Of a DNA stretch of 64,000 nucleotides, positions 57,455-64,000 are shown piece by piece (position 1 is the first letter of the stretch; every line of letters begins with the position of its first letter). Source of the stretch: an uncultured Christensenella sp. (GTDB taxonomy: Bacteria > Bacillota > Clostridia > Christensenellales > Borkfalkiaceae); NCBI GenBank assembly GCA_910579705.1, contig CAJTUI010000012.1, positions 1 to 64,000 of the forward strand, in the 5' to 3' direction. The position numbers and the translations under genes are program-made. The notes beneath the pieces were generated by a model that had not been told where the DNA came from, made no database searches, and was given only the letters and a program-made list of their open reading frames with translations.

Positions 57455-59512
57455 TTACTGTTTTTTCGCGGCGGCTATAATCTTTTCGGCAAGCTGAGGC
57501 GGAACCTCCTCATACCTCAAAAATTCGGTAGTGAACTTGCCCTGTCCGCGGGTAAGTCCGCGCAGGTCGGTCGCGTACTTGGCTATTTCCGCAAGCGGAA
57601 CTTCCGCGATAACGGTCGTAATAGCTCCGTCCGTGTGGCTGTCCGAAATCCTGCCGCGCCGCTTGGAAATATCTCCCATAACGCCGCCGAGATATTCTCC
57701 GTTCACGGCGACTTTAAGTTTGCACACAGGTTCCAGAATAACGGGTTTGGCGTTCTTTATGCCCTCCTTGAACGCAATCGCGGCCGCCGCCTTGAACGCC
57801 ATTTCGGACGAGTCCACGTCGTGATAACTCCCGTCGTACAGAACGGCCCTTACTCCCGTGACGGGATAGTCCGCAAGTACGCCGCGCGCCATACATTCTC
57901 TCAGCCCCTTTTCCACGGCGGGTATGTACTGCCTCGGAACGGCTCCGCCGACAACCTCGTCGCCGAATTCGAAGTGCTCTTCGCACGGCTCGAAACGTAC
58001 CTTGCAGTGCCCGTACTGGCCGTGTCCGCCGGACTGTTTCTTGTGTTTGCCCTCGGCGTTGGCAACGGCGCGAATGGTTTCGCGGTAGGGTATGCGCGGC
58101 TCGGTCAGTTTTACCTCTATGCCGTAGCGTGATTTAAGTTTTTTGGCGAGAATTTCAAGGTGAACTTCGCCCTGTCCGCTTATTACAAGCTCGCCCGTGT
58201 CGGCGCGCTTTTCAACCGCGAACGTGTAATCCTCTTCCTGCATCTTGATAAATCCCGCAAACATTTTGTCCTCTTCGCCCTTGTTGGCCGCCTTTACGGC
58301 GAGCGATAGCGCGGGTTTGGGGAAACGCACGGGGTCGAACATAATTTTCGTCCCCACGGCGCAGAGCGTGTGTCCCGTGTCGGTCGCGGTAAGTTTGTTG
58401 ACCGCGCCTATGTCGCCCGCGGTCAGCTCCGTCACCAGCTCGGTCTTTTTACCGCGCAGCATAAACAGCTGGCCTATGCGCTCCTCGGTGTCGGTGTTGG
58501 GGTTGTAGAGCGTCATACCGGACTTGACTTTCCCGCGGAATATCTTTATATAATTGAGCTTGCCCGAATACGCGTCGTGCACGGTCTTGAACACCTGCGC
58601 GGCGAACGGGCCGTCCTCGTCGCAGTTCACCGTTATAACGTCGTCGGCGTTAAGGTCGGTCGCGAGCGAGTTTTTCCTCTCGTTGGCGGTGGGCATATAC
58701 CTGACTATTTCGTCGAGGAGGTTGATAACGCCGCGGTTCTGCAAGGCGCTGCCCGCCATAACGGGAATTACGTTACCCGTCGCAATGCCCTTGCGCACGC
58801 CGTGAACGGTTTCTTCTTTCGTAAGTGTTCCGTCGGCGAAATATTTGTCGAGCAAAATCTCGTCGTTCTCGGCCGCCGTTTCCATAAGGCTTGCCTGCAT
58901 TTCGTCCATATAGCCTTTAAGCGCGTCGGGCACGGGCATTTCCTGCGGGCCCTGCGTTGAAAATTTATAGCAGCGCTCCTGTATCACGTTTATGTAGCCC
59001 GTCATTTTTCCGTCCGCCATAACGGGCAACTGTATGGGCGCAAGCTTTCCCGCATACTTTTCTTTCAGCGCATTCAACGTGCCCGCGTAGTCCGCGTTTG
59101 CCTTATCCATACCGTTAATGAATATGATAAGCGGTTTCCCGAGTTTGAGGCAGTATTCGACCACGCTCTCCGCGCCGATGGGCAGAACGCCGTTCGCGCC
59201 GATTACAAGCACGGCCGCGCCGCACGCGGCAAGCCCTTCGTGCCGCTCGCCCTCGAAGTCGTAGAACCCCGGCAAATCGAGAAGATTGATTTTGACGCCT
59301 TTCCATAGCAGGTAGGCGACTGACGTGTAGACGGAAAGCTTTTTCGCCTTTTCCGCGTCGTCGAAGTCCATAACGGTGGTTCCGTCCTCGGTTCTGCCCA
59401 TACGGTCGATTGCGCCGCCGTTGAACAGCATAGCCTCGCAAAGGGTGGTCTTGCCTTCGCCGCTGTGGCCTATCACGGCCACGTTCCTTATTTCCTTAGC
59501 GGTAATATACAT
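57455..59512 (-). CDS. EF-G-like translation GTPase (EF-G2 type)
   Basis: 685-aa five-domain GTPase. Start ATG 59512 has AAGGGGA upstream; 31 more codons in frame lack support. G1 is GHSGEGKTTL (EF-G proper has DAGKT); G3 LLDLPGFYDF in place of DTPGHVDF; G4 INGMDKA. Domain IV/V (GHGQYGHCKVRFEPCEE) is complete. These changes place it with the paralog group of the FusA2 type, not the main EF-G, which is probably elsewhere. Own TTGAAA-16-TATAAT promoter. Confidence 0.9.
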   Translation of the reverse strand: MYITAKEIRNVAVIGHSGEGKTTLCEAMLFNGGAIDRMGRTEDGTTVMDFDDAEKAKKLSVYTSVAYLLWKGVKINLLDLPGFYDFEGERHEGLAACGAAVLVIGANGVLPIGAESVVEYCLKLGKPLIIFINGMDKANADYAGTLNALKEKYAGKLAPIQLPVMADGKMTGYINVIQERCYKFSTQGPQEMPVPDALKGYMDEMQASLMETAAENDEILLDKYFADGTLTKEETVHGVRKGIATGNVIPVMAGSALQNRGVINLLDEIVRYMPTANERKNSLATDLNADDVITVNCDEDGPFAAQVFKTVHDAYSGKLNYIKIFRGKVKSGMTLYNPNTDTEERIGQLFMLRGKKTELVTELTAGDIGAVNKLTATDTGHTLCAVGTKIMFDPVRFPKPALSLAVKAANKGEEDKMFAGFIKMQEEDYTFAVEKRADTGELVISGQGEVHLEILAKKLKSRYGIEVKLTEPRIPYRETIRAVANAEGKHKKQSGGHGQYGHCKVRFEPCEEHFEFGDEVVGGAVPRQYIPAVEKGLRECMARGVLADYPVTGVRAVLYDGSYHDVDSSEMAFKAAAAIAFKEGIKNAKPVILEPVCKLKVAVNGEYLGGVMGDISKRRGRISDSHTDGAITTVIAEVPLAEIAKYATDLRGLTRGQGKFTTEFLRYEEVPPQLAEKIIAAAKKQ

Positions 59513-59552
59513 AAAAAATCCCCTTATCCCCGCAAATGCGGTTATTAAAACC

Positions 59553-59580
59553 ATTATACTATAAAATTTTTGTTTTTCAA
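59553..59580 (-). promoter_or_regulatory. EF-G-like gene promoter
   Basis: TTGAAA (59575-59580), 16-bp spacer, TATAAT (59553-59558). Confidence 0.7.
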
Positions 59581-59620
59581 TAGGCAAACGCAAAAAACAG
59601 GTCATAAATATTTTTCGTAA

Positions 59621-59700
59621 AAAGGCCCGACAGCGCTAATCGTTGTCGGAGAGGGGTGTGGGTATTTACAAAAGGCCAGACAACGCTAATCGTTGCCGGG
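59621..59700. repeat. duplicated 30-bp hairpin unit
   Basis: Copies at 59621-59650 and 59671-59700, 26/30 identical, 50 bp apart. Each folds as a hairpin around CTAAT (copy 1: CCGACAGCG/CGTTGTCGG). Read on the minus strand each is followed by GGCC and a T run, like tandem terminators. Confidence 0.65.
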
Positions 59701-59717
59701 CAGGAAATCGGTTGACG

Positions 59718-59746
59718 CGCGCGGGCGGAAAGTTTCCGTCCGCGCG
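59718..59746. terminator. strong hairpin upstream of the S10 promoter
   Basis: CGCGCGGGCGGAAA/TTTCCGTCCGCGCG, 1-nt loop with G-U pairing, then AAATTTT. No gene reads into it from either side, so it may insulate the S10 promoter. Confidence 0.6.
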
Positions 59747-59786
59747 AAATTTTCATTGAAATTAACAAAAAAGATGTTAAATTCGT

Positions 59787-59815
59787 TTGACATAGTCAAT
59801 AATATGCCTTATAAT
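59787..59815 (+). promoter_or_regulatory. S10 operon promoter
   Basis: TTGACA, 17-bp spacer, TATAAT: perfect consensus. Expected start about 59822, giving a 226-nt leader before rpsJ. Confidence 0.9.
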
Positions 59816-59829
59816 AATTCAGCGTATTA

Positions 59830-59871
59830 ATGAAAATGGCGTTAAATGCCGTTTACCGTATGTATGGGTAG
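59830..59871 (+). other. possible leader peptide of the S10 operon
   Basis: ATG-to-TAG reading frame of 13 codons (MKMALNAVYRMYG) starting about 8 nt into the transcript. No ribosome site, so only a candidate. Confidence 0.3.
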
Positions 59872-59934
59872 AGGCGTGAAGTTACTGAAAAGTCCGCTTA
59901 GCTGACGGAACAGATAATTTACGCTGACAAATGT

Positions 59935-59973
59935 AGGGGCGCGACCCCTGCGACTAACCGCAGCTGTTTTTTT
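59935..59973 (+). terminator. attenuator-like hairpins in the S10 leader
   Basis: AGGGG/CCCCT (59935-59949) competes with CTGCG/CGCAG (59948-59963), which is followed by seven T. The two stems share bases, so they exclude one another, as in transcription attenuation. Confidence 0.55.
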
Positions 59974-60047
59974 ATGTCAAAAGTTGCGATACACACGGTT
60001 AAGTTGATATAAACAAAATGTTAGGATAAAAAGGAGAAATTAACATT

Positions 60048-60347
60048 ATGGCAGGACAGAAAATCAGGATTAAACTTGCGGCATACGACCACGAACTCGT
60101 TGACCTCGCCGCGGCGCGCATCGTTGAAACTATGAAGAAGAGCGGCGCGAAAATTTCGGGACCTATTCCCCTTCCCACGGAAAGAGAGATTGTTACCATT
60201 TTGCGTTCCCCGCACAAGTACAAGGACAGCCGCGAGCAGTTCGAGCAGAGAACGTACAAGAGAATTATCGACATTTACACCCCCAACGCGAAGCTTCTGG
60301 ACACCGTTCACCTTCCCGCGGGCGTGGACATCAAAATCAAACTGTAA
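60048..60347 (+). CDS. rpsJ: 30S ribosomal protein S10
   Basis: 99 aa, IRIKLAAYDHELVDLAAARIVE ... GPIPLPTEREIVTILRSPHKYKDSREQFE: full S10 pattern (also NusE). First gene of the S10 operon; AAGGAG before the ATG. A 105-bp gap to rplC has no hairpin with a T run. Confidence 0.98.
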   Translation: MAGQKIRIKLAAYDHELVDLAAARIVETMKKSGAKISGPIPLPTEREIVTILRSPHKYKDSREQFEQRTYKRIIDIYTPNAKLLDTVHLPAGVDIKIKL

Positions 60348-60452
60348 TATTTCATTATTAATATAGATATTCTACGGCTTACGACGACGCCTTGCAGCGG
60401 CGCAACGATAAGGCGCGATATCTGAAAAATATAAAACGGAGGAACTTTATCA

Positions 60453-61082
60453 ATGAATAAAGCAATCATCGGACGTAAAGCGGGGATGACCCAGATATTT
60501 ACGCCGGAAGGGAAAGTAATTCCCGTAACCGTAATCGAGGCGGGGCCTTGCCCCGTGGTTCAAATCAAAACCGTAGAGAAAGACGGCTATGCCGCATTGA
60601 AACTCGGTTTCGACGAGGCTAAGGAAAAGAACCTTACCAAGCCCGAGCTCGGTCAGTACAAGAAGGCGGGGGTCAAGCCCTGCAAAGTGTTGAAGGAATT
60701 CAGACTCAGCGATTTGTCTTCTTACGAAGTAGGCAAAGAGGTCAAGGCGGACGTGTTTGCGGCGGGCGACAAAGTAGACGTGCACGGCGTAACGAAGGGC
60801 CACGGTTTCACGGGCGTAATCAAGCGCTGGAACCAGCAGAGGCTTAAAGAAACGCACGGCGTCGGCCCCGTACACAGGGAACCCGGTTCGATGGGCTCGA
60901 TAAGCGCGCCCTCGCGCGTGTTCAAGCACAAGAACCTGCCCGGCCATTACGGTCAGGAGGCGGTAACCGTTCAGAACCTCGAAATAGTGAGAGTGGACGT
61001 AGAGAGAAACTGCCTGCTTATTAAGGGCTCCGTCCCCGGAGCGAACGGCAGCGTCGTTACTATCAACGACACCGTTAAATAA
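60453..61082 (+). CDS. rplC: 50S ribosomal protein L3
   Basis: 209 aa; starts MNKAIIGRKAGMTQIF, then KGHGFTGVIKRWNQQR and HREPGSMGS near the peptidyl transferase centre. GGAGG precedes the ATG. Confidence 0.98.
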   Translation: MNKAIIGRKAGMTQIFTPEGKVIPVTVIEAGPCPVVQIKTVEKDGYAALKLGFDEAKEKNLTKPELGQYKKAGVKPCKVLKEFRLSDLSSYEVGKEVKADVFAAGDKVDVHGVTKGHGFTGVIKRWNQQRLKETHGVGPVHREPGSMGSISAPSRVFKHKNLPGHYGQEAVTVQNLEIVRVDVERNCLLIKGSVPGANGSVVTINDTVK

Positions 61083-61093
61083 GGAGTAGAGAG

Positions 61094-61720
61094 ATGCCTA
61101 GTATTAAAGTATATAAGATGGACGGCAAAGAGGCCGGCACGATTGATTTAAGCGAAAAGGTATTCGGCGCGGAGTACAACGAACCGCTCATTCACCAGGC
61201 GGTCGTAACCCGTCTTGCCAACGAAAGACAGGGCACGAAATCCACGCTCACCCGTACGGAAGTAAGGGGCGGCGGAAGAAAGCCTTGGAGACAGAAGGGC
61301 ACGGGTAACGCGCGTCAGGGCTCCATAAGGGCTCCGCAGTGGATAAAGGGCGGCGTGGTTTTCGCACCGAAGAGCCGCGACTTTTCAAAGGATATGAACA
61401 AGAAGGCGAAGGCGGCCGCGCTTGTTTCGGCGCTTTCCAAGAAAGTTGCCGACGGCGAGCTGGTTGTAATCGACAGCCTTGCGGTTAAGGAAGGCAAGAC
61501 CAAGGAAATGGTCGCGTTCCAGAAAGCGTTGAAGCTGGACAAGACCTGCGTTGTGGTTATGGATAACGACGATATCAACGTAATCCGCGCGGCGAGGAAC
61601 ATCGAAAAGCTTTCCACCCTTCCCGTACAGCAAATTTCCACTTATGAAGTGGTTTCCAACGCCAAGGTCGTTCTGACCAAAGCGGCGGTTCAGAAATTAG
61701 AGGAGGTCTACGGAGAATAA
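61094..61720 (+). CDS. rplD: 50S ribosomal protein L4
   Basis: 208 aa; NERQGTKSTLTRTEVRGGGRKPWRQKGTGNARQGS holds the long exit-tunnel loop. In enteric bacteria L4 represses the S10 operon through its leader, a point of interest given the leader here. Stop overlaps the rplW start. Confidence 0.98.
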   Translation: MPSIKVYKMDGKEAGTIDLSEKVFGAEYNEPLIHQAVVTRLANERQGTKSTLTRTEVRGGGRKPWRQKGTGNARQGSIRAPQWIKGGVVFAPKSRDFSKDMNKKAKAAALVSALSKKVADGELVVIDSLAVKEGKTKEMVAFQKALKLDKTCVVVMDNDDINVIRAARNIEKLSTLPVQQISTYEVVSNAKVVLTKAAVQKLEEVYGE

Positions 61721-62010
61721 TGTTGGCCGAAGATATAATAATCAAACCCCTCCTCACGGAAAAGGGTTACGACGGAATTGCCGAAAAGAAGTACACGTTC
61801 GTTGTCGCTAAGTCGGCAAACAAGACACAGATTAAACTTGCCGTTGAAAAGCTGTTCGGCGTGGACGTGAAGAGCGTGAACACCGTGAACTGCCACGGCA
61901 AATTGAAGAGAATGGGCAGGAACCAGGGTTACACCCCCGACTACAAGAAAGCGATTGTCCAGCTCGAGGCCGACTCGAAGACGATTGAGTTCTTCGACTC
62001 GTTATCGTAA
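61720..62010 (+). CDS. rplW: 50S ribosomal protein L23
   Basis: 96 aa; AEDIIIKPLLTEKG, VAKSANKTQIKLAVEKLFGV and VKSVNT. Binds trigger factor and SRP at the tunnel exit. ATG overlaps the rplD stop by one base. Confidence 0.97.
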   Translation: MLAEDIIIKPLLTEKGYDGIAEKKYTFVVAKSANKTQIKLAVEKLFGVDVKSVNTVNCHGKLKRMGRNQGYTPDYKKAIVQLEADSKTIEFFDSLS

Positions 62011-62022
62011 GGAGAAAGAAAA

Positions 62023-62850
62023 ATGGCAGTAAAAAGGTATAAACCCACCTCCCCCGCGCGCCGTTTTATGACGGTGAGCGCGTATACGGAGCTTACAGGC
62101 GACAAACCCGAAAAAAGCTTACTTCACGATAAGCGCAAGTCGGGCGGCAGAAACAATCAGGGCAAGATTACCGTTCGTCACATCGGCGGCGGCAACAGAA
62201 CCAAATACAGAATTATAGATTTCAAGCGCAATAAGGACGGTATCCCCGCCACGGTCAAGAGCATTCAGTACGACCCCAACAGGTCGGCGCACATCGCTCT
62301 TCTCTCGTATGCGGACGGCGAGAAGAGGTATATTCTCGCTCCCGTAGGTCTTACCGTCGGCGACAAGGTGCTTTCGGGCGCGGGCGCGGACATCAAGGCG
62401 GGCAACTGCCTCGCGCTTTCCGATATTCCCGTAGGTACGGTCGTTCACGCTATCGAGTTGCAGCCCGGCAGGGGCGCGCAGATAGCCCGCGCGGCGGGTA
62501 TGTCGGCGCAGATTATGGCGAAGGAGGGCGCGTACTGCACCCTTAAAATGCCTTCGGGCGAGATGAGATACGTTCCCATCAAGTGCAAGGCTACTATCGG
62601 TCAGGTCGGCAACGTAGAGCACGAGATTATCCGTGTCGGTAAGGCGGGCAAGACGAGGCATCTCGGCGTTAAGCCCACTGTAAGAGGTTCGGTAATGAAC
62701 CCTTGCGACCACCCTCACGGCGGCGGCGAAGGCAAGAGCCCTGTCGGCCACGCAGGTCCTATGACCCCTTGGGGCAAGCCTGCGCTCGGCTATAAGACGA
62801 GAAAGAAGAAAAATCCTACTTCCAAGTTTATCTTGAAGAGAATTAATTAA
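62023..62850 (+). CDS. rplB: 50S ribosomal protein L2
   Basis: 275 aa; RKSGGRNNQGKITVRHIGGG in the N-terminal half and the C-terminal GSVMNPCDHPHGGGEGKSP with the functionally important His. Full length. Confidence 0.98.
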   Translation: MAVKRYKPTSPARRFMTVSAYTELTGDKPEKSLLHDKRKSGGRNNQGKITVRHIGGGNRTKYRIIDFKRNKDGIPATVKSIQYDPNRSAHIALLSYADGEKRYILAPVGLTVGDKVLSGAGADIKAGNCLALSDIPVGTVVHAIELQPGRGAQIARAAGMSAQIMAKEGAYCTLKMPSGEMRYVPIKCKATIGQVGNVEHEIIRVGKAGKTRHLGVKPTVRGSVMNPCDHPHGGGEGKSPVGHAGPMTPWGKPALGYKTRKKKNPTSKFILKRIN

Positions 62851-62863
62851 GGAGGAATAGACA

Positions 62864-63136
62864 ATGTCAAGAAGCGTTAAGAAAGGACCTTATGCCGAAG
62901 AAAGACTTATGGCAAGGATTGAGGCGATGAACGCTGCCGGCGAGAAGAAAGTGGTTAAGACCTGGTCTCGCGCGACAACGATATTCCCCCAGATGGTAGG
63001 ACACACAATTGCGGTTTACGACGGAAGAAAACACGTTCCCGTATATATTACCGAAGATATGGTAGGCTGTAAGCTCGGCGAGTTTGCTCCTACGAGAACG
63101 TTCAAGGGACACGCGGCTAAAACCGCCAAGAAGTAA
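62864..63136 (+). CDS. rpsS: 30S ribosomal protein S19
   Basis: 90 aa; SRSVKKGPYAEERL, KTWSRATTIFPQMVGHTIAVYDGRKHVPVY. GGAGG lies before the ATG. Confidence 0.98.
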   Translation: MSRSVKKGPYAEERLMARIEAMNAAGEKKVVKTWSRATTIFPQMVGHTIAVYDGRKHVPVYITEDMVGCKLGEFAPTRTFKGHAAKTAKK

Positions 63137-63148
63137 GGAGTTGAAGTT

Positions 63149-63538
63149 ATGGCAAGCAATATGAATAAAAAAGTGGAAAGAATTGCCGCCAACAAGGATA
63201 AGCGTCCTTACGCAACGGCAAAGTATTTAAGGCTTTCTCCCTACAAGGTGAGGACGGTGCTCGCCCTCATTCGCGGAAAGTCCGTTGAAGAGGCGGACGC
63301 GATTCTCGCCTACTGCAACAAGGGCGGCAGCGACGAAGTCAGGAAAGTCCTGCTTTCGGCGGCGGCCAATGCCGAGCACAACAACGGAATGGACAGGAGC
63401 GACCTTATCGTCGCGGAAGCGTTCGCAGACGGCGGCCCGCACCTTAAAAGAATGCAGCCCGTTTCCAAGGGACGCGGCCACGCAATTTTGAAGAGAACGA
63501 GTCACGTTACCGTAATACTCGACGCGAAGAAGGTTTAA
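63149..63538 (+). CDS. rplV: 50S ribosomal protein L22
   Basis: 129 aa; the family domain from AKYLRLSPYKVRTVLALIRGKSV to the beta-hairpin KRMQPVSKGRGHAILKRTSHVTV that lines the exit tunnel. About 15 residues longer than usual at the N-terminus (MASNMNKKVERIAANKDK). Confidence 0.97.
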   Translation: MASNMNKKVERIAANKDKRPYATAKYLRLSPYKVRTVLALIRGKSVEEADAILAYCNKGGSDEVRKVLLSAAANAEHNNGMDRSDLIVAEAFADGGPHLKRMQPVSKGRGHAILKRTSHVTVILDAKKV

Positions 63539-63549
63539 GGAGAAGATTT

Positions 63550-64000
63550 ATGGGACAAAAAGTTAATCCTCACGGTTTAAGAGTCGGCGTAATCAAGCCC
63601 TGGGACACCCAGTGGTACGCGGATAAGAAAGCGTTCGGTGCAAACCTTAAAGAAGACAACGATATCCGTACCTTTATAAAGAAGAAGTATTACGACGCGG
63701 CTATAAGCAAAATCACCGTCGTAAGAGCGGCAAACAAGGTAGAAATCGGCATCTATACGGGCCGTCCCGGCGTGCTTATCGGCAAGGCCGGCGCGGAAAT
63801 AGAGGTCATCAAGAAGGACCTTGCCAAGCTTACGAAGGGCAAGGCGATAATAATAAACGTCAGAAAGGTCGAGAAAATCGATCAGGACGCTCAGCTCGTT
63901 GCGGAAGCGGTTGCTTCCCAGCTTGAAAAGCGTGTGTCTTACAGAAGGGCGGTCAAGCAGCAGCTTGCAAAAGTTTCCAAAACGGGCGTCAAGGGTGTTA
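63550..64000 (+). CDS. rpsC: 30S ribosomal protein S3 (partial, runs off the window)
   Basis: First 150 codons: GQKVNPHGLRVGVIKPWDT then the KH-domain GRPGVLIGKAGAEIE. AAGGAGAAG before the ATG. The 3' end lies beyond base 64000; rplP and rpmC would be expected next. Confidence 0.97.
   Translation, partial: MGQKVNPHGLRVGVIKPWDTQWYADKKAFGANLKEDNDIRTFIKKKYYDAAISKITVVRAANKVEIGIYTGRPGVLIGKAGAEIEVIKKDLAKLTKGKAIIINVRKVEKIDQDAQLVAEAVASQLEKRVSYRRAVKQQLAKVSKTGVKGV

Overview
The window reads as a piece of chromosome from an endospore-forming member of the Bacillota, most likely an uncultured gut-type Clostridia lineage. The evidence is the gene content (spoIIR, sleB-ypeB, yyaC, a YpsA-like SLOG gene, a yaaO-tmk-holB-ricT-rsmI block), strong Shine-Dalgarno sites, consensus TTGACA/TATAAT promoters, many GC-rich hairpin terminators and a GTP-type PEP carboxykinase. 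Species cannot be named from this sequence alone.

Layout. 0-1.5 kb: the end of an integrated element (tyrosine integrase) beside tRNA-Leu(TAA), with a duplicated 5' half of a tRNA-Leu gene. 1.6-4.9 kb: an unknown membrane protein with a GNAT-like C-terminus, three tRNAs (Cys, Gly, Val) and spoIIR. 4.9-13 kb: a collagen-like lipoprotein, the germination pair sleB-ypeB, a 'half' PssA paralog with a divergent XRE regulator, then a flippase-like membrane protein with pssA. 13-24.4 kb: the replication-origin neighbourhood. ftsH-parS-parA-parB and rsmG run leftward; dnaN, rpmH, rnpA, yidD, yidC and jag run rightward. Two good parS sites and a DnaA-box-bearing intergenic region lie in between, and dnaA is absent. 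The block ends with a preQ1 riboswitch and queT.

24.4-31 kb: two small XRE regulators with a divergent Cys-rich protein, pckG, an unknown protein, small hypothetical genes, an Lrp-aminotransferase pair, then greA and lysS. 32.9-38.5 kb: a lysine/arginine/ornithine decarboxylase-like gene, tmk, holB, ricT, a 4Fe-4S ferredoxin, a tRNA methyltransferase-like gene and rsmI, recognisable as the Bacillus yaaO-yabC order. 38.6-48 kb: a DUF697-type membrane protein, an M42 peptidase, a heterodimeric ABC exporter, a GH43-type lipoprotein and mnmA. 48-57.4 kb: a DUF4250 gene, tRNA-Arg(CCG), small orphan genes, the uracil salvage pair uraA-upp, a membrane protein carrying a ribosomal-L15-like domain, a DUF2188 protein and two CobW-type GTPases, one with a Cys/His-rich tandem repeat. 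57.4-64 kb: a 54-aa protein, an EF-G-like GTPase, then the S10 operon (rpsJ, rplC, rplD, rplW, rplB, rpsS, rplV, start of rpsC) behind a 226-nt leader with an attenuator-like hairpin.

Most of the window is housekeeping. The least explained items are the L15-like membrane protein, the 195-residue basic extension on YpeB, the half-PssA/XRE module with mirrored operators, the split tRNA-Leu att site, a recurrent leaderless-promoter architecture (a -10 box 6-9 nt before ATG), and paired hairpins upstream of the S10 operon. No CRISPR array, insertion sequence or defence cluster was seen.
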